Under the pieces are notes generated by a model. It was not told where the DNA came from, made no database searches, and saw only the letters and a list, made by a program, of their open reading frames with translations. Shown here piece by piece: positions 9,530 to 18,582 of a stretch of 64,000 nt of DNA. Source of the DNA: Planctomonas deserti (GTDB lineage Bacteria > Actinomycetota > Actinomycetes > Actinomycetales > Microbacteriaceae); the NCBI RefSeq assembly GCF_003067705.1, contig NZ_QANL01000001.1, positions 930,001 through 994,000 of the forward strand, read 5' to 3'. Every line of letters starts with the position of its first letter. The first letter of the stretch is position 1. The translations under genes were made by a program, and so were the position numbers.

Positions 9530-11527
9530 ATGAGCGTTGAAGCCCCCCTGACATCCGGCATCCTCACCGACGAGCTCGACGAGACCGTGCGACCGCAGGA
9601 CGACCTGTTCGGGCACGTGAACGGCAAATGGATCGCCCGCACGGAGATCCCCGAGGACAAGGCGCGTTACGGCTCCTTCCTCCTGCTCGCCGAGGAGGCG
9701 GAGAAGGCCGTCCGCGAGATCATCGAGGAGGCGCAGGAGGCCGAGCCCGGCACAGAGCAGCGCAAGGTCGGCGACCTGTACTCCAGCTTCCTCGACGAGG
9801 ACCGCATCGACGCCCTCGGCGCAACACCCATCCAGGACCAGCTGGCGCAGGCCGGCGCGGTGGGCAGCATCCCGGAGCTGCTCTCGACCCTCGGCGTGCT
9901 GGAGCGGGCGAACGTCAGCGGCTTCCTCGGCGTGTTCGTGGACAACGACCCCGGCAACCCCGAGCGTTACATCGTGCAGCTCGACCAGGGCGGAATCGGC
10001 CTGCCCGACGAGTCGTACTACCGCGAGGAGAAGTTCGCGCCCATCCGCACGGCGTACCGCTCCTTCCTGGAGAAGATGTTCGGCCTCGCCGGCCTCTCCG
10101 ATCCCGGTGCGCGGGCGGCGCTCGTGTTCGACCTCGAGACGGCTATCGCGTCGCACCACTGGGACAACGTGAAGACCCGGGACAGCGAGGCGACCTACAA
10201 CCTGCTGCCCTGGACCGACGTCGCCGCGCTCGCCGGAGCGGCCCTGCACGGCTCGACCACGGCCGCGCCCACGCTGCTCGACTCCTGGCTAGCTGCGCTC
10301 AGCGTGCCGGCCGGCGCGTTCGACGAGGTGGTGCTGCGGGAGCCGAGCTTCCTCAGCGGTCTCGGCCGGCTGCTCTCGGAGGAGCGCCTGACCGCGTGGA
10401 AGCACTGGCTGGAGTGGCAGGTCATCCGCTCGAACGCGTCCCTGCTGTCCGCGCCGTTCGTGGAGGCGAACTTCGACTTCTACGGGCGAACGCTCACCGG
10501 AACGCCCGTGCAGCGCGCCCGCTGGAAGCGCGGCGTCTCGCTTGTGGAGGGCGCGATGGGTGAGGCCGTCGGTCGCATCTACGTGGAGCGGCACTTCCCG
10601 CCCGCCGCCAAGCAGAGCATGGACGTGCTCGTCGAGAACCTGGTGAAGGCATACCGCGCATCCATCGAGTCGCTGGACTGGATGACGGACGAGACCCGCG
10701 CACGGGCGCTCGAGAAGCTCGAGCGCTTCACGCCGAAGATCGGCTACCCGGTGAAGTGGCGCGACTACAGCGCGCTCGAGGTGGACCCGACGGACCTCGT
10801 CGGCAACGCACGCGCGGCCGCGGAGTTCGAGTTCCGGCGCGAGCTGGCGAAGATCGGTCAGCCCCTCGACCGCGACGAGTGGTTCATGACGCCGCAGACC
10901 GTGAACGCGTACTACAACCCCGGCTTCAACGAGATCGTCTTCCCCGCGGCGATCCTGCAGTTCCCGTTCTTCGACGTGACGCGGGACGACGCGGCGAACT
11001 ACGGCGGCATCGGGGCGGTCATCGGGCACGAGATCGGCCACGGCTTCGACGACCAGGGCTCCAAGTACGACGGCGACGGCCGCCTCACCGACTGGTGGAC
11101 CGAGGAGGACCGCGCGGCGTTCGAGGAGCGCACCGCATCGCTCATCGAGCAGTTCAACGCGCTCGCGCCCGCCCAGGTGCCGGACAGCAAGGTCAACGGC
11201 GCTCTCACGATCGGCGAGAACATCGGCGACCTCGGCGGCCTCTCCATCGCGTGGAAGGCCTACCTCATCTCGCTCGACGGCCAGGAGCCGCCGGTGATCG
11301 ACGGGCTGACCGGCGCGCAGCGCTTCTTCCTCTCCTGGGCGCAGGCCTGGCAACTGAAGATCCGCGACGAGGAGGCCCGGCGGCTGCTCGCCATCGATCC
11401 GCACTCGCCGAACGAGTTCCGCTGCAACCAGATCGTGCGCAACATCGACGAGTTCTACGCCGCGTTCGACGTGACCGAGTCGGACGCGCTGTGGCTGCCC
11501 GAGGAGGAGCGCGTCCGCATCTGGTGA
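9530..11527 (+). CDS. pepO: M13 family zinc metallopeptidase (PepO/neprilysin-like)
   Basis: The protein has 665 residues, the normal length for bacterial M13 enzymes. The catalytic HEXXH is visible in VIGHEIGHGFDDQGS, the third zinc ligand Glu in ENIGDLGGLSIAWKAY, and the substrate-binding NAYYNP motif upstream. No signal peptide or membrane anchor is seen. The N-terminus begins directly with PQDDLFGHVNGKWI, so the enzyme is probably cytoplasmic, unlike eukaryotic neprilysins. M13 peptidases cut short peptides on the N-terminal side of hydrophobic residues. The gene stands alone, with an intergenic repeat array immediately downstream. Confidence 0.95.
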   Translation: MSVEAPLTSGILTDELDETVRPQDDLFGHVNGKWIARTEIPEDKARYGSFLLLAEEAEKAVREIIEEAQEAEPGTEQRKVGDLYSSFLDEDRIDALGATPIQDQLAQAGAVGSIPELLSTLGVLERANVSGFLGVFVDNDPGNPERYIVQLDQGGIGLPDESYYREEKFAPIRTAYRSFLEKMFGLAGLSDPGARAALVFDLETAIASHHWDNVKTRDSEATYNLLPWTDVAALAGAALHGSTTAAPTLLDSWLAALSVPAGAFDEVVLREPSFLSGLGRLLSEERLTAWKHWLEWQVIRSNASLLSAPFVEANFDFYGRTLTGTPVQRARWKRGVSLVEGAMGEAVGRIYVERHFPPAAKQSMDVLVENLVKAYRASIESLDWMTDETRARALEKLERFTPKIGYPVKWRDYSALEVDPTDLVGNARAAAEFEFRRELAKIGQPLDRDEWFMTPQTVNAYYNPGFNEIVFPAAILQFPFFDVTRDDAANYGGIGAVIGHEIGHGFDDQGSKYDGDGRLTDWWTEEDRAAFEERTASLIEQFNALAPAQVPDSKVNGALTIGENIGDLGGLSIAWKAYLISLDGQEPPVIDGLTGAQRFFLSWAQAWQLKIRDEEARRLLAIDPHSPNEFRCNQIVRNIDEFYAAFDVTESDALWLPEEERVRIW

Positions 11528-11633
11528 GCGTGGGTGCCGGGTGCTGCCGGGGTGCTGGGGTGGCTCAAGGCGGCTCGGGGTCGCTCGTGCGGTTCGCGGC
11601 CGCTTGGTCTGGTCGCGGTGCGGCCGATCCCTC

Positions 11634-11881
11634 GACGCAATTCAGCAGATCCGGCCCGCGAACCGTCCGACCTGAACGCAATTCAGCAGATCCCGCTCGA
11701 CACGCCGCCTGAGCCACCCCGGTGGCGGCGTGTCGGTGAGGATCTGCTGAGTCGCGTCGCGTCGGTCGGGGGATTTGCTGGGTTGCGTCGGGTGGGTCGG
11801 GGGATCTGCTGAACTGCGTCGGGTGGGCGGGGGATCTGCTGAATTGCGTCGGGCGGCCCGGGGGATCTGCTTAGTTGCGTC
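11634..11881. repeat. Phased inverted array of a 17-base repeat (array A)
   Basis: The 414-base gap between the M13 peptidase and the next gene is mostly this array. Two forward units (11634-11650, 11675-11691; GACGCAATTCAGCAGAT) lie 41 bases apart. A central stem follows. Five reverse-complement units then begin at 11742, 11773, 11804, 11834 and 11865 (consensus ATCTGCTGAATTGCGTC), so the period is 30-31 bases. In this array the 14-base spacers are also similar (GGGTGGGTCGGG-like), so the right arm is close to a 31-base tandem repeat. No protein is encoded. Apparent reading frames through it, with recurring DAIQQIP or RRNSADP strings, are translations of the repeat. Function is unknown. A second copy of the same design lies at 33791-34111. 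Confidence 0.9.
11698..11735. repeat. Central stem-loop of array A
   Basis: CGACACGCCGCC (11698-11709) and GGCGGCGTGTCG (11724-11735) form a perfect 12-base stem with a 14-base loop at the point where the repeat orientation switches. Confidence 0.8.
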
Positions 11882-11929
11882 GGGTGAATGCCCGGTCCGA
11901 CGGCCGGGGCACGTGCGGGGCGCCGCGCG

Positions 11930-11935
11930 TAGCGT
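11930..11935 (+). promoter_or_regulatory. -10 hexamer for a leaderless epimerase transcript
   Basis: TAGCGT lies six bases before the ATG at 11942 with no ribosome-binding site between them. The array ends about 50 bases upstream, so the promoter sits right beside it. Confidence 0.45.
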
Positions 11936-11941
11936 CTTTCC

Positions 11942-12739
11942 ATGAACACTGTCGTCATCACCGGCGCGGCCGGCACCATCGGCTCGGCCCTGCGGCCCCT
12001 GCTCGCCGCGGAGGGCCGCACCCTCCGCCTGATGGACGTCGTCGAGCCCGAGAACCCGACCGGACCGGGCGAGGAGTGGACGACCGCCGACCTCGCGGAT
12101 ACCGACGTCCTCGAGCGGGTGTTCCAGGGTGCCGATCTGGTCGTGCACCTGGGCGGCATCCCGAACGAGCAGGCCTGGGAGGACATCGACGAGGTCAACA
12201 TCACCGACACGCGCAACGTGCTCGAGTCCGCCCACCGAGCCGGGGTGACCCGCGTCCTGCTCGCCAGCTCGATCCACGCCGTCGGTTTCCACACCCTCGC
12301 CGACGCGGGCCGCACGGCCGTGCTCCTGCCGCGTCCGGACACCTACTACGGGGTGAGCAAGGCCGCCATGGAGGCGCTCGGCAGCCTGTACGTCGACCGC
12401 TTCGGCATGAGCATCGTCTCCGCCCGCATCGCGAACTTCGGCGAGCGGCCGAGCGGTGCCCTCGGCCTGTACACCTGGCTCGCCCCGTCGGACATGGCGC
12501 GGCTGGTCGAGGCGGCGGGCGCGCTGGCGGAGCCCGGGCACCACATCGTCTGGGGCATCTCGAAGAACACGCGGCGCACCGCGAGCGCGGAGGCGGGGCA
12601 CGCGATCGGCTTCTACCCCGAGGAGGATGCCGAGCAGTTCGCCGGCGAGGTCGACGAGAGCGAGGAGCCGGTCGACGACCCGGAGACGACGCGCCTCGGC
12701 GGCTCGTTCACCAAGCACGACCTCGGCACCCCGATGTAG
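11942..12739 (+). CDS. NAD-dependent epimerase/dehydratase, uronate-dehydrogenase-like
   Basis: The short-chain dehydrogenase of 265 residues has an N-terminal NAD motif TGAAGTIGSALRPLL (residues 7-21), the LGGIPNEQAW segment, a catalytic Ser pair in LLASSIHAVGF, and the YxxxK pair in TYYGVSKAAMEAL. The C-terminal half (ARIANFGERPS, TWLAPSDMARLV, WGISKNTRR) follows uronate dehydrogenase (Udh), which oxidises glucuronate or galacturonate to the aldarolactone. A paralogue with the same C-terminal signature is at 63682-64000. No uronate-pathway gene adjoins, so the substrate stays tentative. The family call is firm and the uronate assignment is inference. Confidence 0.85.
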   Translation: MNTVVITGAAGTIGSALRPLLAAEGRTLRLMDVVEPENPTGPGEEWTTADLADTDVLERVFQGADLVVHLGGIPNEQAWEDIDEVNITDTRNVLESAHRAGVTRVLLASSIHAVGFHTLADAGRTAVLLPRPDTYYGVSKAAMEALGSLYVDRFGMSIVSARIANFGERPSGALGLYTWLAPSDMARLVEAAGALAEPGHHIVWGISKNTRRTASAEAGHAIGFYPEEDAEQFAGEVDESEEPVDDPETTRLGGSFTKHDLGTPM

Positions 12740-12767
12740 CGACGGGCGCACCCTCCGAACCCGTTCC

Positions 12768-13027
12768 GGTCCCTGAGCCTGTCGAAGGGTCGGCAGTCAC
12801 CTCGCGTCGCTTCAACAGGCTCAGCGACCGTAGGGCTGAGCGGGCGCGTTCCGTGACGGTCCCTGAGCTCGTCGAAGGGACGGTGCGGGTGTTGCGTCGC
12901 TTCGACAGGCTCAGCGACCGTAGGGCGGGGTAACACGACGGGGGAGGCGTTGCGTCGCTTCGACAGGCTCAGCGACCGTGGGGCTGAGCGGGCGGGTCCC
13001 GTCACGGTCCCTGGGCTTGTCGAAGGG
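12768..13027. repeat. Six arms of the GAGCCTGTCGAAGG intergenic repeat family
   Basis: Six arms of about 20 bases fill the 301-base gap between convergent genes. They are GGTCCCTGAGCCTGTCGAAG-type at 12768-12789, 12858-12879 and 13006-13027, and the reverse complement at 12810-12829, 12900-12919 and 12958-12977. The first two pairs form stem-loops with two or three mismatches. The third pair is arranged reverse-then-forward. This family of repeats is common between genes in many GC-rich bacteria. Here it may serve as bidirectional terminator material. Reading frames across it are artefacts. Confidence 0.88.
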
Positions 13028-13040
13028 ACGCTCGGTCCAG

Positions 13041-13472
13041 TCAGTCGATGAGGTCGAGGTCCCGGAGGCGCTCCAGCGTGTCCACGCCGGCAGGCGGGCA
13101 GCGGTAGGCGTCCGCCGAGGTCACCCAGTGCAGGGAGTCGATCTCGCCCGATGCGCGTGGCTCGTCCGGCGTCTCCGCCCGGTACACCGTCATGCTGACC
13201 AGGCGACCGTCGGGCTCGCCGTGCGCCTGCACGAGGACGGTGAACATGTCCTCGACGGTGGTCTCATCCAGCTCGACGCCGAGCTCCTCGCGGCACTCCC
13301 GCAGCAGCGCCTTGCGGGCGGACTCGCCCGGGTCGATCTTGCCGCCGGGCAGGTACAGCACGTCCCGGCCGCGGGCGACCACCATGAGCACCCGCCGGTC
13401 GCGCACGAGCGCGAGCGCCACGACCCGGATCGGGCGCTGGGTGATGGGTCGTGCCGTCATGCTTTCGGTCAT
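13041..13472 (-). CDS. NUDIX hydrolase
   Basis: The 143-residue protein carries a complete Nudix box, GKIDPGESARKALLRECREE followed by LGV, fitting GX5EX7REUXEEXGU, with metal-binding Glu residues in the REXXEE part. The core VVALALVRDRRVLMV precedes it as in MutT-like proteins. Such enzymes hydrolyse nucleoside diphosphates linked to another moiety, and the substrate cannot be read from sequence. The ATG at 13472 overlaps the upstream GNAT stop as ATGA, which decides the start over a second ATG four codons in. It is the last gene of the hemA-GNAT-GNAT-NUDIX run on the minus strand. Confidence 0.9.
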   Translation of the reverse strand: MTESMTARPITQRPIRVVALALVRDRRVLMVVARGRDVLYLPGGKIDPGESARKALLRECREELGVELDETTVEDMFTVLVQAHGEPDGRLVSMTVYRAETPDEPRASGEIDSLHWVTSADAYRCPPAGVDTLERLRDLDLID

Positions 13473-14083
13473 AGTCCGTCGATGCTCTTCCTCGCCGCCC
13501 ATTCGACATCGAGGATGCCGAAGATGTCCGTGTCCACCCAGCGCTCGCCGACCCTCAGGTCGTGCACGAGCCGCCCCTCGTGCCGCATCCCCAGGCGCGT
13601 GGCGAGCGCGGCCGCACCCGTGCAGCGCGAGTCGAAGCGGGCGGTGACCCGGTGCAGGCCCACCTCCGTGAACGCGACCTCGAGCACCCGGCTCGCGGCC
13701 TCGAGGCCATAGCCCTCGCCGTTCGCGTCGGGGCGCACGACGCAGGACAACCTGCCCTGGCGATCCTGCCGGTCCAGAAGCTCGAGCGTGATCTCGCCGA
13801 TCACGCCGGAGAGCCCGTCGCCGATGCCGGGAAGGTCGATGGCGAGATCGAGGCGGTCGCCCGAACGCTCCAACCGGACGTTGCGGATGCGCTCGGCCAG
13901 CGCCCGGGCGGCCTCGTCCGGGCTGCGCGGCTCCCGCAGCGTGCACTCGGCGATCTCGGTCGAAGCCTCGTAGAGCACGACGTCCGCGAGGTCGTCCGTC
14001 TCGAACGGCCGCAGCGCCAGGCGCTCGGTCATCAGGGGACCGCGCACCTCGACGGCGCGCAACGGTTGCTCGGTGAAGCCCAT
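13469..14083 (-). CDS. GNAT family N-acetyltransferase (RimJ/RimL-like)
   Basis: The protein has 204 residues. The opening VRGPLMTERLALRPFETDDL is typical of RimJ/RimL-type acetyltransferases. The acetyl-CoA motif A region is GRLSCVVRPDANGEGYGLEAASRVLEVAF, and the C-terminal GLHRVTARFDSRCTGAAALATRLGM is the family end motif. The Q/R-X-X-G-X-A loop is modified to NGEGYGLEA. The ATG at 14083 sits after AAGGGGGA. The gene shares fold and order with its upstream GNAT neighbour and may be an old duplicate. It probably acetylates an N-terminus or a small amine; the target is unknown. Confidence 0.88.
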   Translation of the reverse strand: MGFTEQPLRAVEVRGPLMTERLALRPFETDDLADVVLYEASTEIAECTLREPRSPDEAARALAERIRNVRLERSGDRLDLAIDLPGIGDGLSGVIGEITLELLDRQDRQGRLSCVVRPDANGEGYGLEAASRVLEVAFTEVGLHRVTARFDSRCTGAAALATRLGMRHEGRLVHDLRVGERWVDTDIFGILDVEWAARKSIDGL

Positions 14084-14103
14084 GAGGTGGTCCCCCTTAG
14101 GAA

Positions 14104-14742
14104 TCAGCGTGCCGACAGCGGATTGGCCGCCCACTCCTCATCGAGTATGGCGTAATACAGGCTGTCGCCCCAGGCTCCCTTGAACCACATGTCGTGCCGG
14201 AACAGGGCCTCGCGCCGCATCCCCAGGCGCTCGGCCATGGCAGCGGACGCCGTGTTGCGGGCGTCGAGCTGCGCGACGACGCGATGGGCGCCGAGCCGGC
14301 CGAAGGCGAGGTCGAGCATCGCCCGGCTGGCCTCGGTCGCGTAGCCCTTGCCGCCGAAGTCCGGGTGCAGCACCCAGCCGATCTCGGCCTGCCGGTTACC
14401 GACGCTCCGCAGCAGCAGGGATGCGTCCCCGATCACGCGGCCGCTCTCCGGGCGCGGGTTCAGGCTGGGGGCGCTGGGCAGCTCGATGGCGAGCCCGAGG
14501 AAGTCGCCGTTCTGCTCCAGTCGCTTCTGCCTGCGTCGCTTGGCGAGGTGCTTCGCCGACTCCTCGCGGTTCCGCAGCGGCCAGAGCATGTAGCGCACGA
14601 CCTCTTCGTCGCCCTGGATCGCGGCGTAGTCGTCGAGGTCGGCGGCGGTGTAGGGGCGCAGGATCAGGCGCTCGGTGCGGATGGGCTCCCGCAGCACGAG
14701 GGGCGTCGCGATGCGGCGGCCCCTCAGGAAACGCGGCTTCAC
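14104..14742 (-). CDS. GNAT family N-acetyltransferase
   Basis: The protein has 212 residues with [21 protein letters not shown] at the start. The acetyl-CoA loop is in [28 protein letters not shown] (GGKGYATEA is a good Q/RXXGXG/A loop). The C-terminal [23 protein letters not shown] is the RimJ/RimL signature. The GTG at 14742 overlaps the hemA stop as GTGA, so it is translationally coupled to hemA although no functional link to heme is evident. It is separated from the next GNAT by 20 bases. The substrate is unknown. Confidence 0.88.
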   Translation of the reverse strand: MKPRFLRGRRIATPLVLREPIRTERLILRPYTAADLDDYAAIQGDEEVVRYMLWPLRNREESAKHLAKRRRQKRLEQNGDFLGLAIELPSAPSLNPRPESGRVIGDASLLLRSVGNRQAEIGWVLHPDFGGKGYATEASRAMLDLAFGRLGAHRVVAQLDARNTASAAMAERLGMRREALFRHDMWFKGAWGDSLYYAILDEEWAANPLSAR

Positions 14743-16052
14743 GAGGCGGCGCCCTCTTCGCCGATGCGGCGCACAGGGGCGGCCGGGGCTTCGGCCACGG
14801 AGGGGGCATCCAGCCCGAACAGCGTGTTGACGGCGTCGACGAACCGGTCGCCGTCGCCGGACCGCGCCAGCTCCCGGGCGCGCACGGACGGGCTGTGCAC
14901 GAGCACGCCGACGAGGTGGCGCAGCGCCGCCTCGGTCCGGTCGCTCGAGTCGCCGCGGGACCTCGCCCGCTCGATCTCCGCGTCGAGGATGCCGAAGAGG
15001 TGGCTGCGCAGCGCGACAACGGCGGGCTTCACGGCCTCCTCCGCGTTCGCGGCGCGGAACTCCTCGGCCGCGGCGTCGACGATCTGCCGGGCGTCGTCCG
15101 CCGCGTTCAGCTCGGTAAGCGGAGCGTGCAGGGAGATGGTCTCGAGGTCGAGCAGCTGGACGCCGCGCGTGCCCGTAATGGCCGGGTCGACGTTGCGGGG
15201 GAGGCCGAGGTCGATGACCATCTGGCGCGACGTCGCGTCCGCACGCAGCTGCCGGCTCTCCGCGATCTGCTCCGCGGTGAGCACGTAGTCGGGGGACGTG
15301 CTGCAGGTGACGATGAGGTCGGACTCGGCGATGGCGGCGAGGTAGCCGTCGGCCATCACGGCGTCGACGCCCTCACGGGTCGCGAAGCGGTGCGCGCGCC
15401 CGGAGGGGGAGTAGACGGTGACGTCGCCCACGCCGCGATCGCGCAGCGCCTTCAGGCTCGCGCCCGCGTAGGCGCCCGTGCCGACGAGCAGGACCTTGAG
15501 ATCGGCCCAGTCGGCGAGGCGGCTCTCGGCGAGGTCGAGGGCGAGGCGCACCATCGACCGGCCGGCGCTGCCGAGGCCGGTGCGGGTCTTCACGCCGCGG
15601 GACGTGTGCGATGCGGTCTGGAACAGGCGCTCCAGGTCGCTGCTCGTGGTGCCCTCGGTGCGGGCCTTCTCGAGCGCGCGGCGCACCTGGCCCGCGATCT
15701 CGCCCTCGCCGACCACGACGGACTCGAGCCCGGACGACACGGCGAACAGGTGCTCGACCACGTCGTCACCGCCGAGCACGGTGACCCGGTCCCGCAGCTC
15801 AGCGGTGGGAATCCCGGAGGACTCGCTGACGACCTCGAGCACGGCGTCGACGCCGGCCGAGCGGTCGCTCACGCGGGGCTCGTCGACGTCGAGGTAGGCC
15901 TCGAAGCGGTTGCAGGTGGCGAGCACGACGGCCCCCGTGACCGCGTCCTTGTCGCGCACGAGGGTCTCGGCAACGGTAGACGCGCCCGTGGACAGCTTCT
16001 CGAGAAGCTCGAAGGGGGCGTTGCGATGACTCGCCGTTAGACACACAAGCAC
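14739..16052 (-). CDS. hemA: Glutamyl-tRNA reductase
   Basis: HemA reduces Glu-tRNA(Glu) to glutamate-1-semialdehyde with NADPH, the first step of C5 tetrapyrrole synthesis. The 437-residue protein has the nucleophile Cys47 in [31 protein letters not shown] and the NADPH domain [20 protein letters not shown]. The C-terminal dimerisation helix region is present, so the protein is full length. The partner hemL lies 13.4 kb away at the end of the main heme run. A GTG start was chosen because TAGACT, a good -10 hexamer, ends six bases before it and no ribosome site exists, which suggests a leaderless message. It is transcribed away from hemE and heads an operon with two GNAT genes and a NUDIX gene. 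Confidence 0.96.
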   Translation of the reverse strand: MLVCLTASHRNAPFELLEKLSTGASTVAETLVRDKDAVTGAVVLATCNRFEAYLDVDEPRVSDRSAGVDAVLEVVSESSGIPTAELRDRVTVLGGDDVVEHLFAVSSGLESVVVGEGEIAGQVRRALEKARTEGTTSSDLERLFQTASHTSRGVKTRTGLGSAGRSMVRLALDLAESRLADWADLKVLLVGTGAYAGASLKALRDRGVGDVTVYSPSGRAHRFATREGVDAVMADGYLAAIAESDLIVTCSTSPDYVLTAEQIAESRQLRADATSRQMVIDLGLPRNVDPAITGTRGVQLLDLETISLHAPLTELNAADDARQIVDAAAEEFRAANAEEAVKPAVVALRSHLFGILDAEIERARSRGDSSDRTEAALRHLVGVLVHSPSVRARELARSGDGDRFVDAVNTLFGLDAPSVAEAPAAPVRRIGEEGAAS

Positions 16053-16058
16053 CCCGAG

Positions 16059-16064
16059 AGTCTA
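16059..16064 (-). promoter_or_regulatory. -10 hexamer for leaderless hemA
   Basis: On the minus strand TAGACT is followed by six bases and then the hemA GTG. No recognisable -35 box and no Shine-Dalgarno sequence are present. Confidence 0.5.
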
Positions 16065-16098
16065 CGGAAACTCCCTGAGAACCACTCGACCCTGCTGA

Positions 16099-16128
16099 GG
16101 GGGTCCATCCGGCCTTTTCGGATCCCCC
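16099..16128. terminator. Imperfect hairpin between the DUF151 gene and hemA
   Basis: GGGGG(TCC)ATCCG and CGGATCCCCC can pair with a 3-base bulge around a GCCTTTT loop. It lies between two genes on the minus strand, so it could end the upstream transcript. If leaderless hemA transcription is right, it is outside the hemA message. Confidence 0.4.
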
Positions 16129-16181
16129 TGGGCACCCCGGCTAGGGGGGAGGACACGGGCCCAGCCGCTTTCGGGCGTCCG

Positions 16182-16706
16182 TCAGCCCTGGAAGTCCTCC
16201 GGGTCGACCTCGTCGAGGAACCGCTTGAACTCGTCCAGCTTGGCCTCCTCGGCCGCGGCTTCGGCGTCCGCCGCCTCCCGGTCCCGCCCCTCCACGGCCT
16301 CGTCCGGGATTCCCGCGTCCTCGAGCACGTCGTCCGCGACCCAGATCGGCGCGTCGACCCGGGCCGCGAGGGCGATGGCGTCCGAGGGCCGGGAGTCGAG
16401 GACGCGGGTTCCCGTCGGCGTCTGCAACGTGATCTCCGCGTAGAAGGTGCCCTCCTCGATGCGCGTGACGTCCACGCGCTCGACCCGCGCGTCCAGCGCC
16501 TCGAGCAGGCTCTTCATGAGGTCGTGCGCCAGCGGCCTCGGCGCCTCGGCGCCCTCGATGGCGATGAAGATCGAGGTGGCCTCCTGCGGCCCGATCCAGA
16601 TCGGCAGCATGCGCCCGCCGCCCGCCTCGTCGGTGAGCGGCTTCAGCAGGATGAGCGGCTGCGCGCCCGGGTCGACCGCGATGCCGATGACTCGAACCTG
16701 GACCAT
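16182..16706 (-). CDS. Bifunctional nuclease domain protein (DUF151)
   Basis: The protein has 174 residues. The DUF151 domain occupies residues 1-125: PLILLKPLTDEAGGGRMLPIWIGPQEATSI, then RPSDAIALAARVDAPIWVADDVL near residue 110. Some plant and bacterial members have been reported to have DNase/RNase activity, but the bacterial role is unsettled. A charged Glu/Ala/Asp tail of about 45 residues follows. GGGAGGTG precedes the ATG at 16706 at good spacing, so that start was preferred to a GTG two codons upstream. It follows the flavodoxin-like gene on the same strand. In many Micrococcales this family sits near central-metabolism genes without a clear link. Confidence 0.85.
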   Translation of the reverse strand: MVQVRVIGIAVDPGAQPLILLKPLTDEAGGGRMLPIWIGPQEATSIFIAIEGAEAPRPLAHDLMKSLLEALDARVERVDVTRIEEGTFYAEITLQTPTGTRVLDSRPSDAIALAARVDAPIWVADDVLEDAGIPDEAVEGRDREAADAEAAAEEAKLDEFKRFLDEVDPEDFQG

Positions 16707-16757
16707 GCCCACACCTCCCGGACGTGAACGGCGGGATGACGAGGCCCATGCTAGTCC

Positions 16758-17390
16758 TCAGGAGGAGGCGGGGAGAGGGTGCTCTCGAAGCAGGCGGGCG
16801 ACGTGCACGGCGTTGGCCGCGACCGCCTTCGTGGCCGACGCGACCTTCTCCGGGGTCGACTCGAGGTCCTTGTAGTCGACGGCCTGCATCGCCTCCCCGT
16901 TCCAGTAGGTGGCGCCCTGGGCGGGGACGGTGAAGCCGAGGTCGTTGAGGGCCTGGAACAGCTCCGCGGTGATCTGGTGGGCGCCGTCCTCGTTGCCCAC
17001 GATGGCGGCGACCGCCACCCGGTCGTACAGGCCGGGGCGGCCCTGGTCGTCCGTCACCGACAGCTCGTTGTCCAGCCGCTCGAGCACCCGGTGCGCCACG
17101 CTCGACATGTGGCCGACCCAGGTCGGGGTCGCCATCACGAGGATGTCCGCGTCGAGGACCCGGCGGCGCAGCTCAGGCCACTGGTCCCCGTCGCCCATGT
17201 CGTCGAGGACGCCCGGTCGCACGTCGTAGTCGACGACGCGCACCGAGGAGGTGGACACCCCGTGCGAGGCGAGCTCGGTGAGCAGCTGCTCGGCCAGCAG
17301 CTGAGTGCTCGACTGCTCGGGGGACGGCTTCAGGCTGCACACCAGGGCGACGGCGGTGAGGGACGGGGCGGAGGCGGTCGTATCGGTCAT
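16758..17390 (-). CDS. Flavodoxin-fold NAD(P)H-dependent FMN reductase-like protein
   Basis: The 210-residue protein has a flavodoxin-like fold: a first beta strand [16 protein letters not shown] supplying the FMN phosphate loop, the middle [17 protein letters not shown] flavin-contacting loop, and [17 protein letters not shown]. These match the FMN_red/WrbA-like superfamily. The likely activity is NAD(P)H:quinone or flavin reduction in the cytoplasm. The ATG at 17390 follows GGAG at about ten bases. A 39-residue upstream extension overlaps the hemE promoter region and was rejected. It diverges from hemE, with about 70 bases between starts, so the two share a promoter region. Confidence 0.82.
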   Translation of the reverse strand: MTDTTASAPSLTAVALVCSLKPSPEQSSTQLLAEQLLTELASHGVSTSSVRVVDYDVRPGVLDDMGDGDQWPELRRRVLDADILVMATPTWVGHMSSVAHRVLERLDNELSVTDDQGRPGLYDRVAVAAIVGNEDGAHQITAELFQALNDLGFTVPAQGATYWNGEAMQAVDYKDLESTPEKVASATKAVAANAVHVARLLREHPLPASS

Positions 17391-17450
17391 GCCGGAAGTC
17401 TCCACCGTCGCCGGGAGGGGCGCGCGCACGAGGCGCTCAGCGCCGGGTGG

Positions 17451-17456
17451 GACAAT
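17451..17456 (+). promoter_or_regulatory. -10 hexamer for leaderless hemE
   Basis: GACAAT is followed by six bases and then GTG at 17463. The same arrangement is seen before hemA and hemQ. Confidence 0.5.
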
Positions 17457-17462
17457 GTGGCG

Positions 17463-18578
17463 GTGATTCCCGCGCTCCCCGACACGCACCTGCTTCCCGC
17501 CTCGCACCCGCTCTCGGACGGCCGCACCGCATCCTCACCCCTCGTCCGCGCCTACCACGGGGTCCGGTCCGACCGCACCCCCGTCTGGTTCATGCGCCAG
17601 GCCGGCCGCTCGCTGCCGGAGTACCGCGAGCTGCGCGTGGGAACCCGGATGCTGGACGCCTGCCTCGACCCGGAGATGGCCAGCGAGATCACCCTGCAGC
17701 CGGTGCGCAGGCACGGCGTCGACGCGGCCATCTTCTTCAGCGACATCGTCATCCCCCTGCGCCTCGCCGGTGTCGGCGTCGACATCGTGCCCGGCAGGGG
17801 TCCGGTGCTCGAGCACCCGGTGCGCACGGCGGCCGACGTCGCCGCCCTGCCGCCGCTCGATCCCGACACGCTCGCGCCCATCACGGCTGCCGTTCAGCGC
17901 ACGGTCGCCGTGCTCGGCAGCACCCCGCTCATCGGCTTCGCCGGGGCACCCTTCACCCTGGCCGCCTACCTCGTCGAGGGCGGGCCGTCCAAGGACCACC
18001 TCGCCGCCCGTGGGCTCATGCACTCCGACCCCGACGCCTGGGACGCCCTGCTCGCCTGGTGCGCCGAGGTGACCGGCACCTTCCTCCGGGCCCAGGTGCT
18101 CGCCGGCGCAAGCGCCGCCCAGCTGTTCGACTCCTGGGCCGGCGGCCTCTCGCTCCTCGACTACCGCGACCGGGTGGCGCCCGCCTCCGCTCGCGCCCTG
18201 GACCCCGTCCGTGGCCTGACAGCGACGCCGGCCGGCGGCGTCGATCCCGTGACCGTCCCCCTCGTGCACTTCGGTGTCGGCACGGGCGAGCTCCTCGCCG
18301 CCATGCGCGACGTGGGCGTCGACGCGGTGGGCGTGGATTGGCGCATCCCGCTCGACGAGGCGTCGAGGCGCCTCGGCGGCGCCACGCCGGTGCAGGGCAA
18401 CATCGACCCCGCGCTGCTCTCCGCGCCGTGGCCGGTGCTCGAGCGCCACGTCACCGACGTCCTCGAGCGCGGCCGGTCCGCGCCCGCCCACGTGCTCAAC
18501 CTCGGCCACGGCGTTCCACCGGAGACCGACCCCGACGTCCTCAGCCGCATCGTCGAGTTCGTGCACGGGCGCGCCTGA
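17463..18578 (+). CDS. hemE: Uroporphyrinogen decarboxylase
   Basis: HemE removes four acetate carboxyls from uroporphyrinogen III to give coproporphyrinogen III, the branch intermediate of the coproporphyrin-dependent pathway. The 371-residue protein contains the N-terminal signature [12 protein letters not shown] (residues 44-55), the second signature region [16 protein letters not shown] with FSDI upstream, and the C-terminal [12 protein letters not shown]. Length is normal. Two GTG codons compete. The one at 17463 fits a -10 hexamer six bases upstream, and the one at 17457 would leave no room for it. The stop is four bases before the next start, so hemE and hemY are one transcript. Confidence 0.96.
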   Translation: MIPALPDTHLLPASHPLSDGRTASSPLVRAYHGVRSDRTPVWFMRQAGRSLPEYRELRVGTRMLDACLDPEMASEITLQPVRRHGVDAAIFFSDIVIPLRLAGVGVDIVPGRGPVLEHPVRTAADVAALPPLDPDTLAPITAAVQRTVAVLGSTPLIGFAGAPFTLAAYLVEGGPSKDHLAARGLMHSDPDAWDALLAWCAEVTGTFLRAQVLAGASAAQLFDSWAGGLSLLDYRDRVAPASARALDPVRGLTATPAGGVDPVTVPLVHFGVGTGELLAAMRDVGVDAVGVDWRIPLDEASRRLGGATPVQGNIDPALLSAPWPVLERHVTDVLERGRSAPAHVLNLGHGVPPETDPDVLSRIVEFVHGRA

Positions 18579-18582
18579 TCTC

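Noticed and set aside
12613-13005. 130-residue frame rich in LSLSK and EPVEA strings
   Set aside because: It translates the intergenic GAGCCTGTCGAAGG repeats.
17457-17462. Upstream GTG as the hemE start
   Set aside because: It directly abuts the -10 hexamer GACAAT; the next GTG fits leaderless spacing better.
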